NCBI RefSeq assembly: GCF_020882245.1
Contig: NC_083599.1
Span: forward strand, 2,480,001-2,544,000
Direction of reading: 5' to 3'
DNA length: 64,000 bases
DNA from: Rhopalosiphum padi
Taxonomy: Eukaryota; Arthropoda; Insecta; Hemiptera; Aphididae
Shown here: one piece after another, positions 29,107 to 40,735 of the stretch
How the letters are laid out: each line of letters begins with the position of its first letter
How positions within the stretch are numbered: the stretch's first letter is position 1
The notes under the pieces: model-generated
Database searches by the model: none
Seen by the model: the letters and a program-made list of their open reading frames with translations, nothing else
What the model was told of the DNA's origin: nothing
Program-made: the position numbers and the translations under genes

Positions 29107-31694
29107 GGGGAACCCGTGGCAGAATGGGACGCAAGGCAAAACGGGATATCAGCTATTTTTCAATACGTAACGTTTCGTATCGGTTCGTCCCGCCTGAAAT
29201 AATAATCTTTTACCTCCATGTTATTATAATAACGTTATCACAATCAAAACCCACACACTTTTTCAGTTATTAACAATTCATTGTTTTGTGTTGATCGCTT
29301 ATAACATTCTTCGATTTTTAACTGCAGGTAAGTGGAATTTAATATTATTCAATAACCTGATTTTTGTTATAAACATACCATATAACACACTATTGTTAGA
29401 TTGTTATTCTTGTTTATGTAAAATAATCGCATTTTTGGAAAAAAATCGTAGTTAAGATATAAATAGCATATCGAGGCAGAATGAGGTATAAATATGTAAT
29501 ATCCCATTCCGCCCCATTATTTTTTTTTTTACGGTTTTAAATTATTTATAGCAATAATTGCTGTATTCATAATTTGTGTTTGTCTTTATTTAGTGAAATG
29601 GTACGTAATTACGTGCGAAAGACGGAGAGGCAAACATGGTCAACCGAAAGTATGGATAAAGCAATTTCTGTTGTACTTAATAAACAAATGGGTTTAAAAA
29701 AAGCTGCTCAGCAATTTGCAGTTCCAAAGACAACATTGGAGCGGTATGTAAAAAAGAAAAAAGAAAATCCCGATTTCGTAATTGATAAAACTAGCGGAAA
29801 ATATAAATGTGTTTTTAATGAACAGCAGGAATTAGAATTAGTTGATTATTTGAAGTCTATGGAAAAAAGACTTTTTGGTTTAACGATGATAGATTTTCGT
29901 AAATTGGCTTTCCAGCTAGCCGAAATAAATGGTTGTTCTCACCGTTTTAATCAGGCTGATAGAATGGCTGGTCAGGATTGGATGAATAGTTTTTTATTAA
30001 GACACCCAGATTTGAGCATAAGAAAACCTGAAGCCACATCTGGTGCTCGCGCTATGGGTTTTAATAAAGTAGCTTATACTCAGTTCTTCAATTTATTAAC
30101 TGGTTGCATTGATAAATATAAGCTGAACGCGAATAAAATATACAATTGCGATGAAACTGGTATCACAGTAAATCCAAAAGGACAGTCAAAAGTATTAGCT
30201 ACTAAAGGGAAACGACAGGTTGGTATTTTAACATCAGCTGAACGTGGAGAAACGGTTACTGCAGTAATATGCTTTTCAGCTAGTGGCGCATATGTCACTC
30301 CAATGTTAATTTTACCGAGAAAAAAAAATCAACCACATTTTTCTACGGGATTACCATCTGAATCGTGGGTTGAATGTCATGAAACAGGATGGATTACTTC
30401 TGAGCTTTTTTTTAAATGGTTTATGACATTTATTGCATTTTCGAGGGCAACAAAAGAAGATCCAGTTCTATTACTTTTTGATGGTCATTCTTCACATACT
30501 AAAAATCTTCCCGTTATTAATGCAGCTAGAGAAAATGGTGTTGTTTTATTATGCTTTCCTCCCCATTGTTCGCATAAATTGCAGCCATGTGACTTATCAT
30601 TCATGAAACCATTGAGCACATACTATGAAGATGAAGTTAGAAAATGGCTCCGTTGTAATCCGGGCAAAGTAGTTACTTAAAGGAAACATCTCATCATTAT
30701 TTGGTGCAGCTTTCATACATGCTGCATTCATGAAAACAGCAATGAAAGGTTTTGAAGCAACTGGAATATGGCCTCCGAACAATAATGTTTTTAGTGATGA
30801 AGATTTTTTGCCATCGATTGTAACTGACATTGTACCGACTACTTTGTCAAATGAAAAAGATGCTGGAGTAAATTAAAACGAAAACTATCAACATTTGAAC
30901 TCGGATACCACTGAACAAGTTACAGTTGTTTTGAATGAGCCGCAGTGATTACCTTTGCTTCTTAATAAAAAAGTACATTTCCGATTGAATCACCTGAAAT
31001 ATTGTACCTATTCCTAAAATTAAACAAACAGAAAAAAGAAATTCATGAAAGAGAGGTAAAACAGCTATTTTAACGGAATCGCCTTATAACAACGACTTGC
31101 AAATATCTTTGGAAACAGCCAAAAAAAATAAAGAAGAAAAAGAAAAGAAAACCAAAGAAAAAAACAAGTTAACGAAGAGACAATTATTTAAACCTGCAAC
31201 AAAAAAGAAAAGAAAAGTTCAAAGAGAGAAAGAAAATTCAACTTCAAGTGAAGATGATCCGGACGCCAGGTGTCTGTATTGTAAAAAACTATATTCAAAG
31301 TCTAATGAAGGATGGATTAGTAGTCTAAAATGTAGGAAGTGGTCCCACAACTCTTGTGCAGGAGTTGAGAGCGACGATGAAGCAACCCATACATGTAAAT
31401 ATTGTTCAAAAAAAAGTAAATGAATAAGTATTTCTGTTCAAAAAAATATTATGTTCAAATGTTAAAATGTACACACCATTCTACCCCGAGGTAGGGGCAG
31501 AGTGGGGCAAATTATTTTTTTTGTATTATTAATAATAAAGTAAAATATATTTGAGTTATTCGTTTGATCATTAAAGTGAATTGATATTTATACTATTAAA
31601 CATTTATTGATTGAGAATTGGGAGCCTTAAATAAAGTAGAATACTGGAAAATCGATGTTAAGCATTAAGTATCCCATTCTTCCCCGGGTTCCCC
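29107..31694 (+). mobile_element. Full-length pogo/Tigger element
   Basis: 2588-bp element between TA dinucleotides (29,105-29,106 and 31,695-31,696). Its ends are inverted: left GGGGAACCCGTGGCAGAATG, and the right reverse complement GGGGAACCCGGGGAAGAATG. It contains the transposase frames at 29,598-30,890 and 31,097-31,423. A shorter element with similar ends lies at 50,987-52,350. Confidence 0.95.
29598..31423 (+). pseudogene. pogo/Tigger-class transposase (psq HTH, DDE_1, C-terminal Cys-rich finger), broken
   Basis: I choose ATG 29,598 (MVRNYVRKTERQTWSTESMD) over the ATG at 29,574, because MVRNY is also the start in the second element at 51,536. Residues 1-55 are a psq-type HTH (GLKKAAQQFAVPKTTLERYV), followed by a CENP-B-like DNA-binding region (WMNSFLLRHPDLSIRKPE). 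Catalytic DDE_1 residues are in KIYNCDETGITVNP, LLLFDGHSSHTKN and CSHKLQPCDLSFMKPL (36 residues separate the last two Asp). A stop at 30,678 shortens the main frame. Shifted codons continue (GAAFIHAAFMKTAMKGFEAT, IWPPNN). The last piece, 31,097-31,423, is lysine-rich and ends in CLYCKKLYSKSNEGWISSLK and CRKWSHNSCAGV, the family's PHD-like tail. At least two breaks exist, so it is a recently inactivated copy. Confidence 0.88.
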
Positions 31695-31726
31695 TATACA
31701 ATAATATATAATTAATTGTTTTATTG

Positions 31727-33005
31727 TTTTTTTTTTTTTTTTGGCTTATTCCGGGCCTTGAAGGTCCATCGCCGCTTCTACTACACCTCTCCACAATTCT
31801 CTGTTCTTCGCCAGTTGTTCTCCCTCTCTAATCCCCAGGAGCTTGAGGTCTTCTTTAACTCGGTCTGTCCATCGCTGTCTTGGCCTCCCTATCGGTCGTT
31901 TCTTATTTGGTTTCCACATTGTGACATTATGTACTGTTTGGCCCTCCGCTCTCCATACATGCCCGGCCCAGCTTATTCGTCTGCTTTTAAGTATTCCCAC
32001 TATGTTTGGCTCGTTGAACATTGCCCTTAATTCTGCATTAGTTCTTCGTTCATATAAATTTCCCCCGTTTCTTTTGGGTCCATAAATTCTCCGCAGTATT
32101 TTCCTTTCAAATAGTAGTAATCTTTTCTCGTCCGACTTTGTTGATGCCCATGCTCCACAAGCATACAATACTATAGGTCTAATGAGTACTTTATATAGTC
32201 TTATTTTTGTATTTTTAGAGATTGATCTTGATTTAAATATAGGTAGGAGCCCAAAATAGCTCTTATTTCCTGCAGTTATTCTCCTTTTAATCTCATCATG
32301 GCTGTTTGCTTGTTGGTTATTATCTACTCCAAGGTATTTAAAGTTTGTTACCCTTTCGAAGGTACATCCACCGACTACTAACGAATTTTGTACTTGTTCT
32401 CTACGTGATACTATTAAGTATTTCGTTTTTCCTTCATTAACTTGTAGTCCAATCTCTTTTCCCTTACTCATTAGTTTTTCTGCCGACCGTTTTAGGTCCT
32501 CTTCGGTTTCTCCCATAATTATTATGTCATCAGCATACGCAGCTAGTGTGATTTGGTGTCCTCCTCCAATTCTTAGGCCCGTGACATCATCAAGTACTTC
32601 TCTCACTACTGATTCTAAGGCTATGTTAAATAATGTGGGGGATAACGCATCTCCTTGTCTAAGACCTGTTTCAACTGAGAAATCTTCAGATATTTCTCCG
32701 TTGAACTTAACTATACACTTGGACTTTTGCACACATATCTTTATCAATCTCACCAATTTTGTAGGGATTCCGAGTTGGGTCATTGCTTTCCATAATCTAC
32801 CTCGATTTACGGAGTCATATGCTTGTTTGAAATCCACAAATAGTAGGTGCACATCTATGTCGAACTCGTGACTTTTCTCTACTATTTGTTTTATTGTATG
32901 AATTTGATCCACTGTAGATTTCCCTGACATAAAACCTGCCTGATATTCCCCTATTATTTCCCTTGTGTATGGCTTGATACGGTTTAGTATGATGTTAATA
33001 TAAAT
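31727..33005 (-). pseudogene. 5'-truncated LINE RT with poly-A, inserted in a MADF gene
   Basis: Minus-strand RT frame of 421 codons (33,011-31,746), followed at its 3' end by a run of about 16 A (plus-strand T run 31,727-31,742), the usual poly-A tail. RT motifs: IIGEYQAGFMSGKSTVDQIH, HLLFVDFKQAYDSVNRGRLW (first Asp), GLRQGDALSPTLFNIALE and TLAAYADDIIIMGETEEDL (YADD). The C-terminus has RPIVLYACGAWASTKSDEKR, SWAGHVWRAEGQ and RPIGRPRQRWTDRVKEDL. All catalytic RT residues remain, but the endonuclease is absent. It differs from the 15.6-kb LINE family. Its 5' end abuts the C-terminal codons of the MADF gene at about 33,005. Confidence 0.9.
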
Positions 33006-33741
33006 TATCAATCTCGTTCATTAGAATTATACGAGTTCTTTCATCAAATCGTCTTAATTTAGCTGCAAGTAAATCTGTGTATAGGGCACAATCATCTTTA
33101 GCTGGTTTTTCTACCACCGATTTCACAATTTCAAAAGCTTCTGACATACACCTCTCAATATCATCTTCTCCATTTTTTTCTTTTTATTTTTTCTGGATTC
33201 TGGAGTTTTGTACGGTGTAGAAATGTCTGTGAAATAGGGGACATTTCATCATTATTGCCAATACGTAGAGTCGCTAGGAAATCGTCGATCGAGGCAAAAC
33301 ATATTAGGGACGAATTCGCAAATTATTTTATAACAAATGGTGAGTTACCATGACAGGATCAATATTGTTAAATAAAATAGTTATAAAATATATACATACC
33401 TCTGTGTTAATTGTGGTTCTTTTTTCATAGACGTCTCTTAAAAACATGTCCATCTTATTATAAGCAAACCAATTTGGTTTGAAAACATTGTCTGGAGCAG
33501 TACCGTTTCGCATACTCTCATTGACCTTTTGATGCAACGGCCGAAATGTTGACATCAGAGATTCTTTTTTTTTTTTTAAAGTTGCTATATCATATGGTGC
33601 ACTGAGTCCTTGTTGAATCCTTTTCCATGCATCGTTTACAAGATTTCGATTGCTATGAGATTTGTTTTTAGGATTCCATATCACACTTTCTTTTTCGTAC
33701 GCATCCAAAAATTCCATCGTCAACTCATTCGACCAATCCAT
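33006..33741 (-). pseudogene. MADF-domain gene, cut by a LINE
   Basis: Exon 1 (33,741-33,399) encodes an MADF domain: MDWSNELTMEFLDAYEKESV, IWNPKNKSHSNRNLVNDAWK, LKKKKESLMSTFRPLHQKV and WFAYNKMDMFLRDVYEKR. A GTATGT donor follows at about 33,398, and a TTTCACAG acceptor is near 33,225. Exon 2 reads CMSEAFEIVKSVVEKPAKDD and LYTDLLAAKLRRFDERTRII, the BESS-like C-terminus, and is cut by the LINE at 33,005. An indel in a poly-A run near 33,180 breaks the frame. MADF proteins of this type are DNA-binding partners of PIF/Harbinger transposases, so it probably belonged to such an element. Confidence 0.8.
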
Positions 33742-34435
33742 TTTAATTAAATTATAATATTAAGTATTAACATTCGTAACTAGATTATATAAATGTGTAC
33801 TGCACAATACACACGTTTTGGACAAAATATAAACGTATACTAAATTATTATTTCTCCGTGAGTTAATTTTGTTTAACATATTAATATTTAATGCTATAAA
33901 TAAATATACTATAGGTATTTGGATAATTTTGAAACCGGAAATATTTTGTAAATACTCCCAAAATAATTTTATAAAATATGACTATGATCTATGGACAAAT
34001 TATACTATAGGTACTGCAGGTAAATATTATTTAAGTCAACATTTTTAAAAATTAAATTAATACCCACATAACATAGGTAATATCTATGTAGCCATGTAGG
34101 TACGTATGTATAATAATAATCTATATAGGTACAATTATAATTAAGGAACATATTATTATAAAATTTATTACACACATTGAAACATAATAAACATTATCAT
34201 TATCAAATCTTCAATTCAAACGTTTTTAAATAATTTAAATATTATTATTCTTTATTAAATTAGCGAAATATTTGATATCAAAGCCCAGTAGTCGGCCAGT
34301 CACTTGCCAAGTCATGTGGGAACTGTCACCAATGCACATCATAATCACTGGCCGTTCTTTGACTTGTGCACCATTTACCGACAATCGACGGGAAACAGCC
34401 AGTGACCAACATTTGTACCAGCTCAACTTCCCACA
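33742..34435. other. Unrecognised AT-rich stretch
   Basis: Rich in short TA and GTAGGTA-like runs with no coding signal. From about 34,275 the composition becomes more balanced (TCGGCCAGTCACTTGCCAAG) as the hairpin region begins. Confidence 0.4.
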
Positions 34436-34475
34436 CGGCTGGTCACTGGCCACCAGTGACCAACATTGGCCAAGT
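34401..34475. repeat. Hairpin and direct repeats built on CCAGTGACCA
   Basis: GGTCACTGG CC ACCAGTGACC at 34,441-34,461 pairs over nine bases. CCAGTGACCAACATT occurs at about 34,399 and again at 34,453. This piece resembles the subterminal part of a MITE. I could not find both ends. Confidence 0.6.
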
Positions 34476-34592
34476 ACACCAGTCGTGTGGGACCGCCTGA
34501 AAATAAAGCATTATGTCTTGCTTCCCATCGAGTAGGACACACTTTTTTTAAAGTTATTTTATTTATTTTTATCCCGTACTCTTCACCAAAGG

Positions 34593-34935
34593 CTAGCTGA
34601 GCCCATCTTGGCGAACTTGAGCTAAAAAATTGTAGATGTCTTGCACAGTATCAAAAAATGATTGTATTTTTCTAGTACTTTTAGCAGCATCACATAAAAC
34701 TAAATTTATATTATGGGAACAGCAATGAACAAATGTAGCGTTAGGTACAATATCACAAATTTGTTTTTGAACGCCTGTTATTGAACCACTCATCACTGCT
34801 GCTCCATCATATCCTTGACCGCGACATTTCATAATATTTAAATCCAATCTCATTAATGTATTTTTTAAAAGTTCTATATAATTTGCTGCACCATGATGGG
34901 ATAGTAAATAAAAACCAAGAAATGACTCTTTAATT
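34593..34935 (-). pseudogene. hAT (ZMYM1-like, DUF4371) transposase fragment
   Basis: Minus-strand fragment. Readings: FLGFYLLSHHGAANYIELLK, MRLDLNIMKCRGQGYDGAAV, MSGSITGVQKQICDIVPNAT and FVHCCSHNINLVLCDAAKS (the C..H pair of the hAT catalytic fold). It matches the DUF4371 core found in zinc finger MYM-type 1-like hAT transposases, but neither the zinc finger nor the dimerisation end is attached. About 110 codons survive. Confidence 0.85.
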
Positions 34936-36415
34936 TGTATTTGTATTTACAATTACATTTTGTAATTGGAATCCCTGATTAATATATATTTATAAACCGA
35001 CCAAAATTTAATTTACTGTGCTATGAAAATGAGAGTATGAGACCCTATACGACAGAGACAGCCAAACAGTCGATCGCGGATAATTTTAAAGTCGGTCATG
35101 TTAGAATTTATTTTTAGGGCCAAAAAAAGTTTGGTCACCCATGCTATACGGGATCACACGGTTTAAAAGTATAAAGACCAATGAAAAATTTACATTTATG
35201 AGCTAAAATTGTATAATATGTACATTTTTGAAGTAAACATGGAAAGTATCCCATAATTTTAAAAATTTTTTTTGAAAAACTAATAATAGAGTTTAAAATT
35301 TTAACTGTGTGAGATTTCAAAAAGAGTCTCACGGACCATGATATAGGTATGAATATTGCAATCAAATTGTTAATAAATACTTAGATTAAATAACAAAATC
35401 TCAGTCATCTCTAATTTAACATCTTGCTAGTCAACAATATTTATTCATAAAATAATTTTGTACTTACCATTGTTATGTTGACTGCTTTCAAAAAAATAAT
35501 TTATCTTCTGATTGGTTTTTAAAATATTACACTGTAATTGGTGTTTTTTTTCTTTTTATGATTTATTGTAGACGTAAATAAAAATAAATAAATGGATAAC
35601 TTATTGTCTATTGACCGAATATAAAACATCGACTGACGAAGATCCCGCATTTTCAACGAGCGTCGTCGTCGTGCAATATAAAAGCTAGCCCGATCGCGGT
35701 TTTTCCGCGTGCCACATAACAAAAATAAACACCAATAATTGAGATGCGTCACACACTCATACTATATAGGCCGGTCAAAATACGCGTTCCTTCGCATGAC
35801 GCGCTTTAATCAATTGCAACCAAACTAATTTTAATTTCGGTTATACGGGCCGCAAAAGAAACGTTAATATACGATAACATTGTGTTGTACAAGACAAAAT
35901 CAATCTATTGTTCAATCATTATTAATTATTATTATATTATTATAACAAAATCTTTTTACTTTCTTTCTTTCTACATACTTTTAAATTTTTATCATTGGGC
36001 CCCCCATTATAGGTTGGGGCCCTGGGCCCGTATGTTTGACACACGCAACACACCCGGTTATTGCGGCACTGATACCTATATATTTCTCTCTGTCACAATT
36101 TCTTTATTTTTTTTTATTTTTAGATTATTTAATGAAATTCCGATCGTCATTGAAAAAAGTTCACCGATATTTGATATTAGCGTCGAAAAAAAAAACAGGT
36201 TAATAAACGTATATTTTAATAATTTAGCTAAAAATATATGTATATATATAAGCAGTTAATAATAATAATAATGGGTAATAATACTATTTTACAATTATAT
36301 AGGCTAGCTTGAAGCTTCGCTAGTTTTGGTTTTTTTTACATAACAAATTATAATACTTAAGACTAATTAGCTTTTAGTAAGCATATAATTATATAATACT
36401 TAATTAATAGATAAA
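34936..36415. other. Unrecognised 1.5 kb, with a TATA-like element
   Basis: No coding sequence I can support. Notable points are ATATAAAAGC near 35,677-35,686 after a GTCGTCGTCGTG run, which looks like a core promoter but has no gene behind it, and a GGGCCC-rich patch near 35,997-36,030 similar in flavour to hAT subterminal sequence. The rest is AT-rich. Confidence 0.4.
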
Positions 36416-36429
36416 ATGTACACAATTTA

Positions 36430-36685
36430 TATTAATATAAATTATTTTAATAGTGAATTGAAGTCGAATAAAAATCAGAGATTAAATAAAACGGTAGAAG
36501 CGACTACACACTTGGGCAATGTTAGCGAACAATTGGTAAAACTGAAGGAGAGTTATTATGAAAGAAAATTGAAACTAAAAGAAATTGAAATTGAAAACAA
36601 TCAAAAATATTATTCTGCAAGCTTGGCTTTGCAAAGCAAACTGGCAGAAAACTTAAATAGTATTGTTATGCATTTAAATAAATAA
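36430..36685 (+). pseudogene. Myb/SANT-like Harbinger partner, C-terminal exon
   Basis: Plus-strand frame; the real exon probably begins after TTTTAATAG at about 36,453. It reads LNKTVEATTHLGNVSEQLVK, LKESYYERKLKLKEIEIENN and SLALQSKLAENLNSIVMHLN. This is the coiled-coil tail of the Myb/SANT-like proteins encoded beside PIF/Harbinger transposases. The DNA-binding exon is absent. It ends 91 bp before, and converges with, the transposase ending at 36,776. Confidence 0.65.
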
Positions 36686-36775
36686 ATACTTAATGTTTTC
36701 TTCTATTCTATTCTATTATACCTACCTAAAATTAAGAAGTAATAAAACAAAATATTCTAAAATATGATTAATATG

Positions 36776-38886
36776 TTAATAGCATGTGAAATATTGTTGG
36801 ATTATGGTTCTCTGCATGTCTCGACCAGCAACCAACAAGGAATTTATAGCTCGCATTTGTTCGTTATTTACATTAGGAATAACTCCTAGATCGTCTTCGT
36901 CAAAAATCATATCATCTTCACAAATTATGTCGTCATCGGAAACATTGTTATCGATGCATATATTATGCAAGACTACACACGTATTAATTATTTTAGAAGC
37001 TTTTAAAGGCTCGTAGTGTAAAACTCGATGTTTTAACAAACAGCTGAAAAAAATGTTAAAAATTATTTAACGGCTTACGTAAAATAGGTACGATTTTATA
37101 ATTTATTTTAACGAAATCGCATTTTTAATACCCCGTTACATCTTTCAATAAGACTCCTTGTTTTTAAAAACCATTTGTTAAAATCAGCTTCTGGTGTGTT
37201 TGGTTGTGGATCGTGTAAAGGAGTTATCATCCACGGCCTTAGAGCATAACCAGAATCTGCTATAATGATTTTATTGAACACTTAGGTATATAATTTTAAA
37301 TTTTAATTCAAAATTCATAAAAATTAACTTGTAAGTATATATATCTAACATCCAATATGAATGGTAGCCATTTATATGAAGTTGCTGCATAGTATTAGAA
37401 ATATTACTCCTATTCCAAATATAGGCATCATGTGTACTACCCGGATATCTTGCATTGACATTTATTATTTTCATATTAGAATCGCAAATCTAATAAAACA
37501 TTTATGAAAAATACTTGATACATTCGGTATCTAATAATTGTAATAGTATTATTCTTACCAAGTGAGTGTTAATGGAGTGATAATTTTTCCGATTTACGTA
37601 AATATGCTCCGGATACATACCCTCACTCTTAGGAGGTACAATAGCGATATGCGTACCATCCACAATTCCTACTATACCAGGAATTCTATACTTTTCGTAA
37701 AATCTTTAAAATATATATTTAATATAATTTAATTAGGTGGTTTTTAGATAGTAGTATAAAATTTACTTTTGCCTGACAATGTTCAACTCCTCTATAGTTC
37801 TACGAAAATAAACATGTTTACTAAAAACTAGCGGTTGGTTTAGAGCTTCGGTACCTTCTGTTATGCACTGACTAACAGCTGACTGGCTCATCGAAGAAGC
37901 TCTATTTTCCCCAATATCTTGCTGGTAAGAACCGCTTGCGTAAAAATGTAATGTAGTCAATACCTATATGTTTATGTACAAATGTTATTATTTTAATGTG
38001 TTGTATGACGTGTATAGGTACAAAATTATTATCGATTTTATTTTAATATTTCAAAATACCTTTCGTTCGATACTAATAGCAGAGCGTCTAGTAGGATGGA
38101 TCATAAATGGAGATAGTTCATGTATAAGATCTTGGACGTTCTGTTTAGGTAGTCTAAACTCTTTTATAAACTGACGATCATTTAAATCTTAATACATATC
38201 ATTAGTTAGTTTGTTTTACACTAAAATAGTTTTAGGAATGTATTTAAATTAACAGTTATTACTAGGGTGCGGATTTGTATGTATTTACATATTTGTCGTG
38301 AATGATAATATTTGAATGATTCCTTTACAGAAATATGTTACAGGACTATCTGATTATTTTAAGCTATGGTTGATATTACATATTTTTACATATTTAATCT
38401 AAATTACATATTTTTACATATTTTACTGATATTACATATTTTTGTTAAATATTGAGCTATTTACAGAATTAGTAATGTATCGCCGTTTTATATTATGAGT
38501 TGTTATTTTGAGATTCAAACTCCAATGAATGAATACTTTCTAATTACTTTGAAATTTTTACTTTTTAATTTTTAATTTTAATGTATTCCTAATTAATATT
38601 AATAAAATAATAATATAATGTAGTGTTGTATAATTTATATTTACGTACTTTTTTAATATACTCATTTTAAAATTTTTTTGTTAAGAATAAACACATTTTT
38701 TTTTACATATCTTGTATTTTTAATTACATATTTGAATAAAATTAAATACATATATATGTACATTTTTTGAATTTTTAATACATACAAATCCGCATCCTAG
38801 TTATTACCATTCAATGCATTTTCGGCGGTATAAAATCGTCGATTTTCATTCCCTTCGAGTTCCAACTCTTCAAGATTTCTAATCAT
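36776..38886 (-). CDS. PIF/Harbinger (HARBI1-like) transposase gene, multi-exon
   Basis: Minus-strand gene with short introns. Exon A: 38,886-38,808 (MIRNLEELELEGNENRRFYT). Exon B: 38,187-38,060 (LNDRQFIKEFRLPKQNVQDL). Exon C: 37,963-37,767 (TTLHFYASGSYQQDIGENRA). Exon D: 37,703-37,559 (GIVGIVDGTHIAIVPPK, first Asp). Exon E: from 37,489 (INVNARYPGSTHDAYIWN). Exon F: about 37,265-37,120 (ADSGYALRPWMITP, second Asp; SLIERCNGVLK, Glu). Exon G: about 37,047-36,776 (LKHRVLHYEPLKASKIINTC, VVLHNICID). GT...AG sites fit A-D; the E/F/G joins are less clean, so it may be a young pseudogene. All three catalytic residues are present. Intron A-B holds a MITE. The partner gene on the plus strand converges at 36,685. 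Confidence 0.8.
38263..38799. mobile_element. hAT-type MITE with 8-bp TSD in a Harbinger intron
   Basis: 537-bp element flanked by exact GTTATTAC at 38,255-38,262 and 38,800-38,807. Its termini are TAGGGTGCGGATTTGTATGT and, inverted at the right, ACATACAAATCCGCATCCTA, with one mismatch. The inside is very AT-rich, with repeated TTACATATTTTTACATATTT. There is no ORF. An 8-bp duplication supports hAT mobilisation. Confidence 0.92.
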
Positions 38887-38969
38887 TAGATTGAATTCAA
38901 AAATACTTTTATGTATACGTAATCGAATAGATGATCGAAAATGGACGTATTAGATCACTAATACGATTC

Positions 38970-40735
38970 GATCAAGTTCAAAAATAGACCCCCTGAAACT
39001 TGTCGTATAATACCAAAAAATCTCTGGAATGAAAGTAATATAATTTCATAGTTAGGTTTATTAACATATCTATATACATTTCTAAATATTTTAAATTATT
39101 TACCTCTAGACAATCTTGATTTAATGTACTGGTTAAAACATAAGCAAAACCACAATCATTAAGAAGATAATTGACCAAATCTATTGTTGACTTCAGAGTT
39201 ACTCTTAAACCTTCTGCTGTTTGTTTTGTCAAAAATTCTTCTTCCTTTATTAAATTATTCACCCAGTTGTTCAGCCATACTAATGCATCATTCAACACCT
39301 TGAAAATTACATATTTGTAAATATACAACATAAATTAATACAATAAACCTACAAAATTATAATATGCACGACAGAACTAGGTATATAAGCATTATTTATT
39401 TTGTTTAATAATTTAAAAAATTGTGTTAATATTCAAGTATAAAACTAAAAAAAGCATTTTTATAACTGGGATTAAATACTTACAATATTATAGAATAATT
39501 AATATCTAAATACTTCCCTGGTAATAGTGATGAACAAACATAAAACATGCAACACATAGGACACATATATTTATAAACCTTGATATCCTGACTATTTTTT
39601 TAAATTCCTTCTGCACTAAATTTTCGATTAAGAGCATCAAAAATATTATTTAATAATAATGTAAATTCTACGGTTTCTTCACTTTCATCAAATCCTGAAT
39701 AATTCTTACTTTTAAAAAATACAATCCCATCAGCCATAGACTTACTAAAGATCTATAAAATAAATAAATGTTAGAAATAATACCAAATAATAATATAGTA
39801 AAACCTCACTTGTGAAGCAAATTTAACTTTCATTTTTAAAAAATTATTCAGTTGAAAATGACTTGGTTAGTTTTGGACATACTTTTAAATATGATTTAGA
39901 ATCGTGTACAAATACGTTTCATATATTTTCCATTTAATTGATGCTTTTTTAGGATGAATCTAAAAATTATAATTTTTGTTTAAATTAATAATTTTTTACA
40001 ATTTAAATATAATGTTTAACATACTTTAAGTTCTTTTTTTGTGAATAACCGATTTCTTATGGTTTTGAGTAAATGTGGTGCATCGGAGAATACATATATT
40101 TTTCTACTACTATCAGCTGGATTTTGGAAATAATTTTGAAGTTGGTCTAATTTTCCACTAATACCCAAACTAGCCCACATTGTTCGATTTGTCGATGCAC
40201 TATCGCTTGTTAATCCAACGACTTCAACTCCTGCATTTTCTAACAATAGTATTGCTTTCACAACAATTTTTGATAAATCGATTCCTTTTTCAAATTAAAA
40301 TAATATTTTTATCACCAAGTGCATCAATATTTATGTGATTTAAGTAATGAATATTATTATAAAATAATAACTTTTAATATATTCATTACTTATAAATACA
40401 TACATATAATAATGTTAATATTTACCTTTTATAGGTCCTTTGGATGCAAATACGGCAAAAGGCTGGTATAGACTTTCAGCTAAGCTTTGTATCATCAACA
40501 CCAAAGCATGATTTGCCAATTCAGCCTTATTATCAAAATCGTCCCCCAAATCTTCTAATCCCAATATGTCAATTTTTTGTATTGACGCTTAAACTTTCCA
40601 TAAGAAAAATTTCGTCCAATACTAAGGTCACTTTTTTTCATATAATGTTTTGTTCATAAACTTTTTTTTCAGTATTTTGAAAAACTTTTCATCGAAGCCA
40701 CATCCAATCTTAACAGCCATTAAGTGTCTTCTCAG
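38970..40735 (-). pseudogene. P-element/THAP9-like transposase gene, 3' half
   Basis: Minus-strand exons of a Tnp_P_element transposase. 40,735-40,426: RHLMAVKIGCGFDEKFFKIL, then after a one-base shift VTLVLDEIFLMESLSVNTKN (catalytic Asp), and LANHALVLMIQSLAESLYQP with FAVFASKGPIKG. 40,285-40,025: IDLSKIVVKAILLLENAGVE, GLTSDSASTNRTMWASLGIS and KIYVFSDAPHLLKTIRNRLF (second Asp region). About 39,752-39,606: MADGIVFFKSKNYSGFDESE. 39,298-39,104: NDALVWLNNWVNNLIKEEEF, TAEGLRVTLKSTIDLVNYLL and YVLTSTLNQDCLE. From 39,023: FFGIIRQVSGGLFLNL. Splice sites fit most joins. The single-base shift near 40,630 breaks the frame. A 5.9-kb hAT separates this from the 5' half at 46,677. Confidence 0.88.

Noticed and set aside
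31716..32871. Plus-strand frames over the LINE
   Set aside because: Antisense of the RT ORF with the YADD box on the minus strand.
35677..35760. TATA box as promoter of a gene
   Set aside because: No ORF or exon-like sequence follows within several hundred bases; I only note it as TATA-like.
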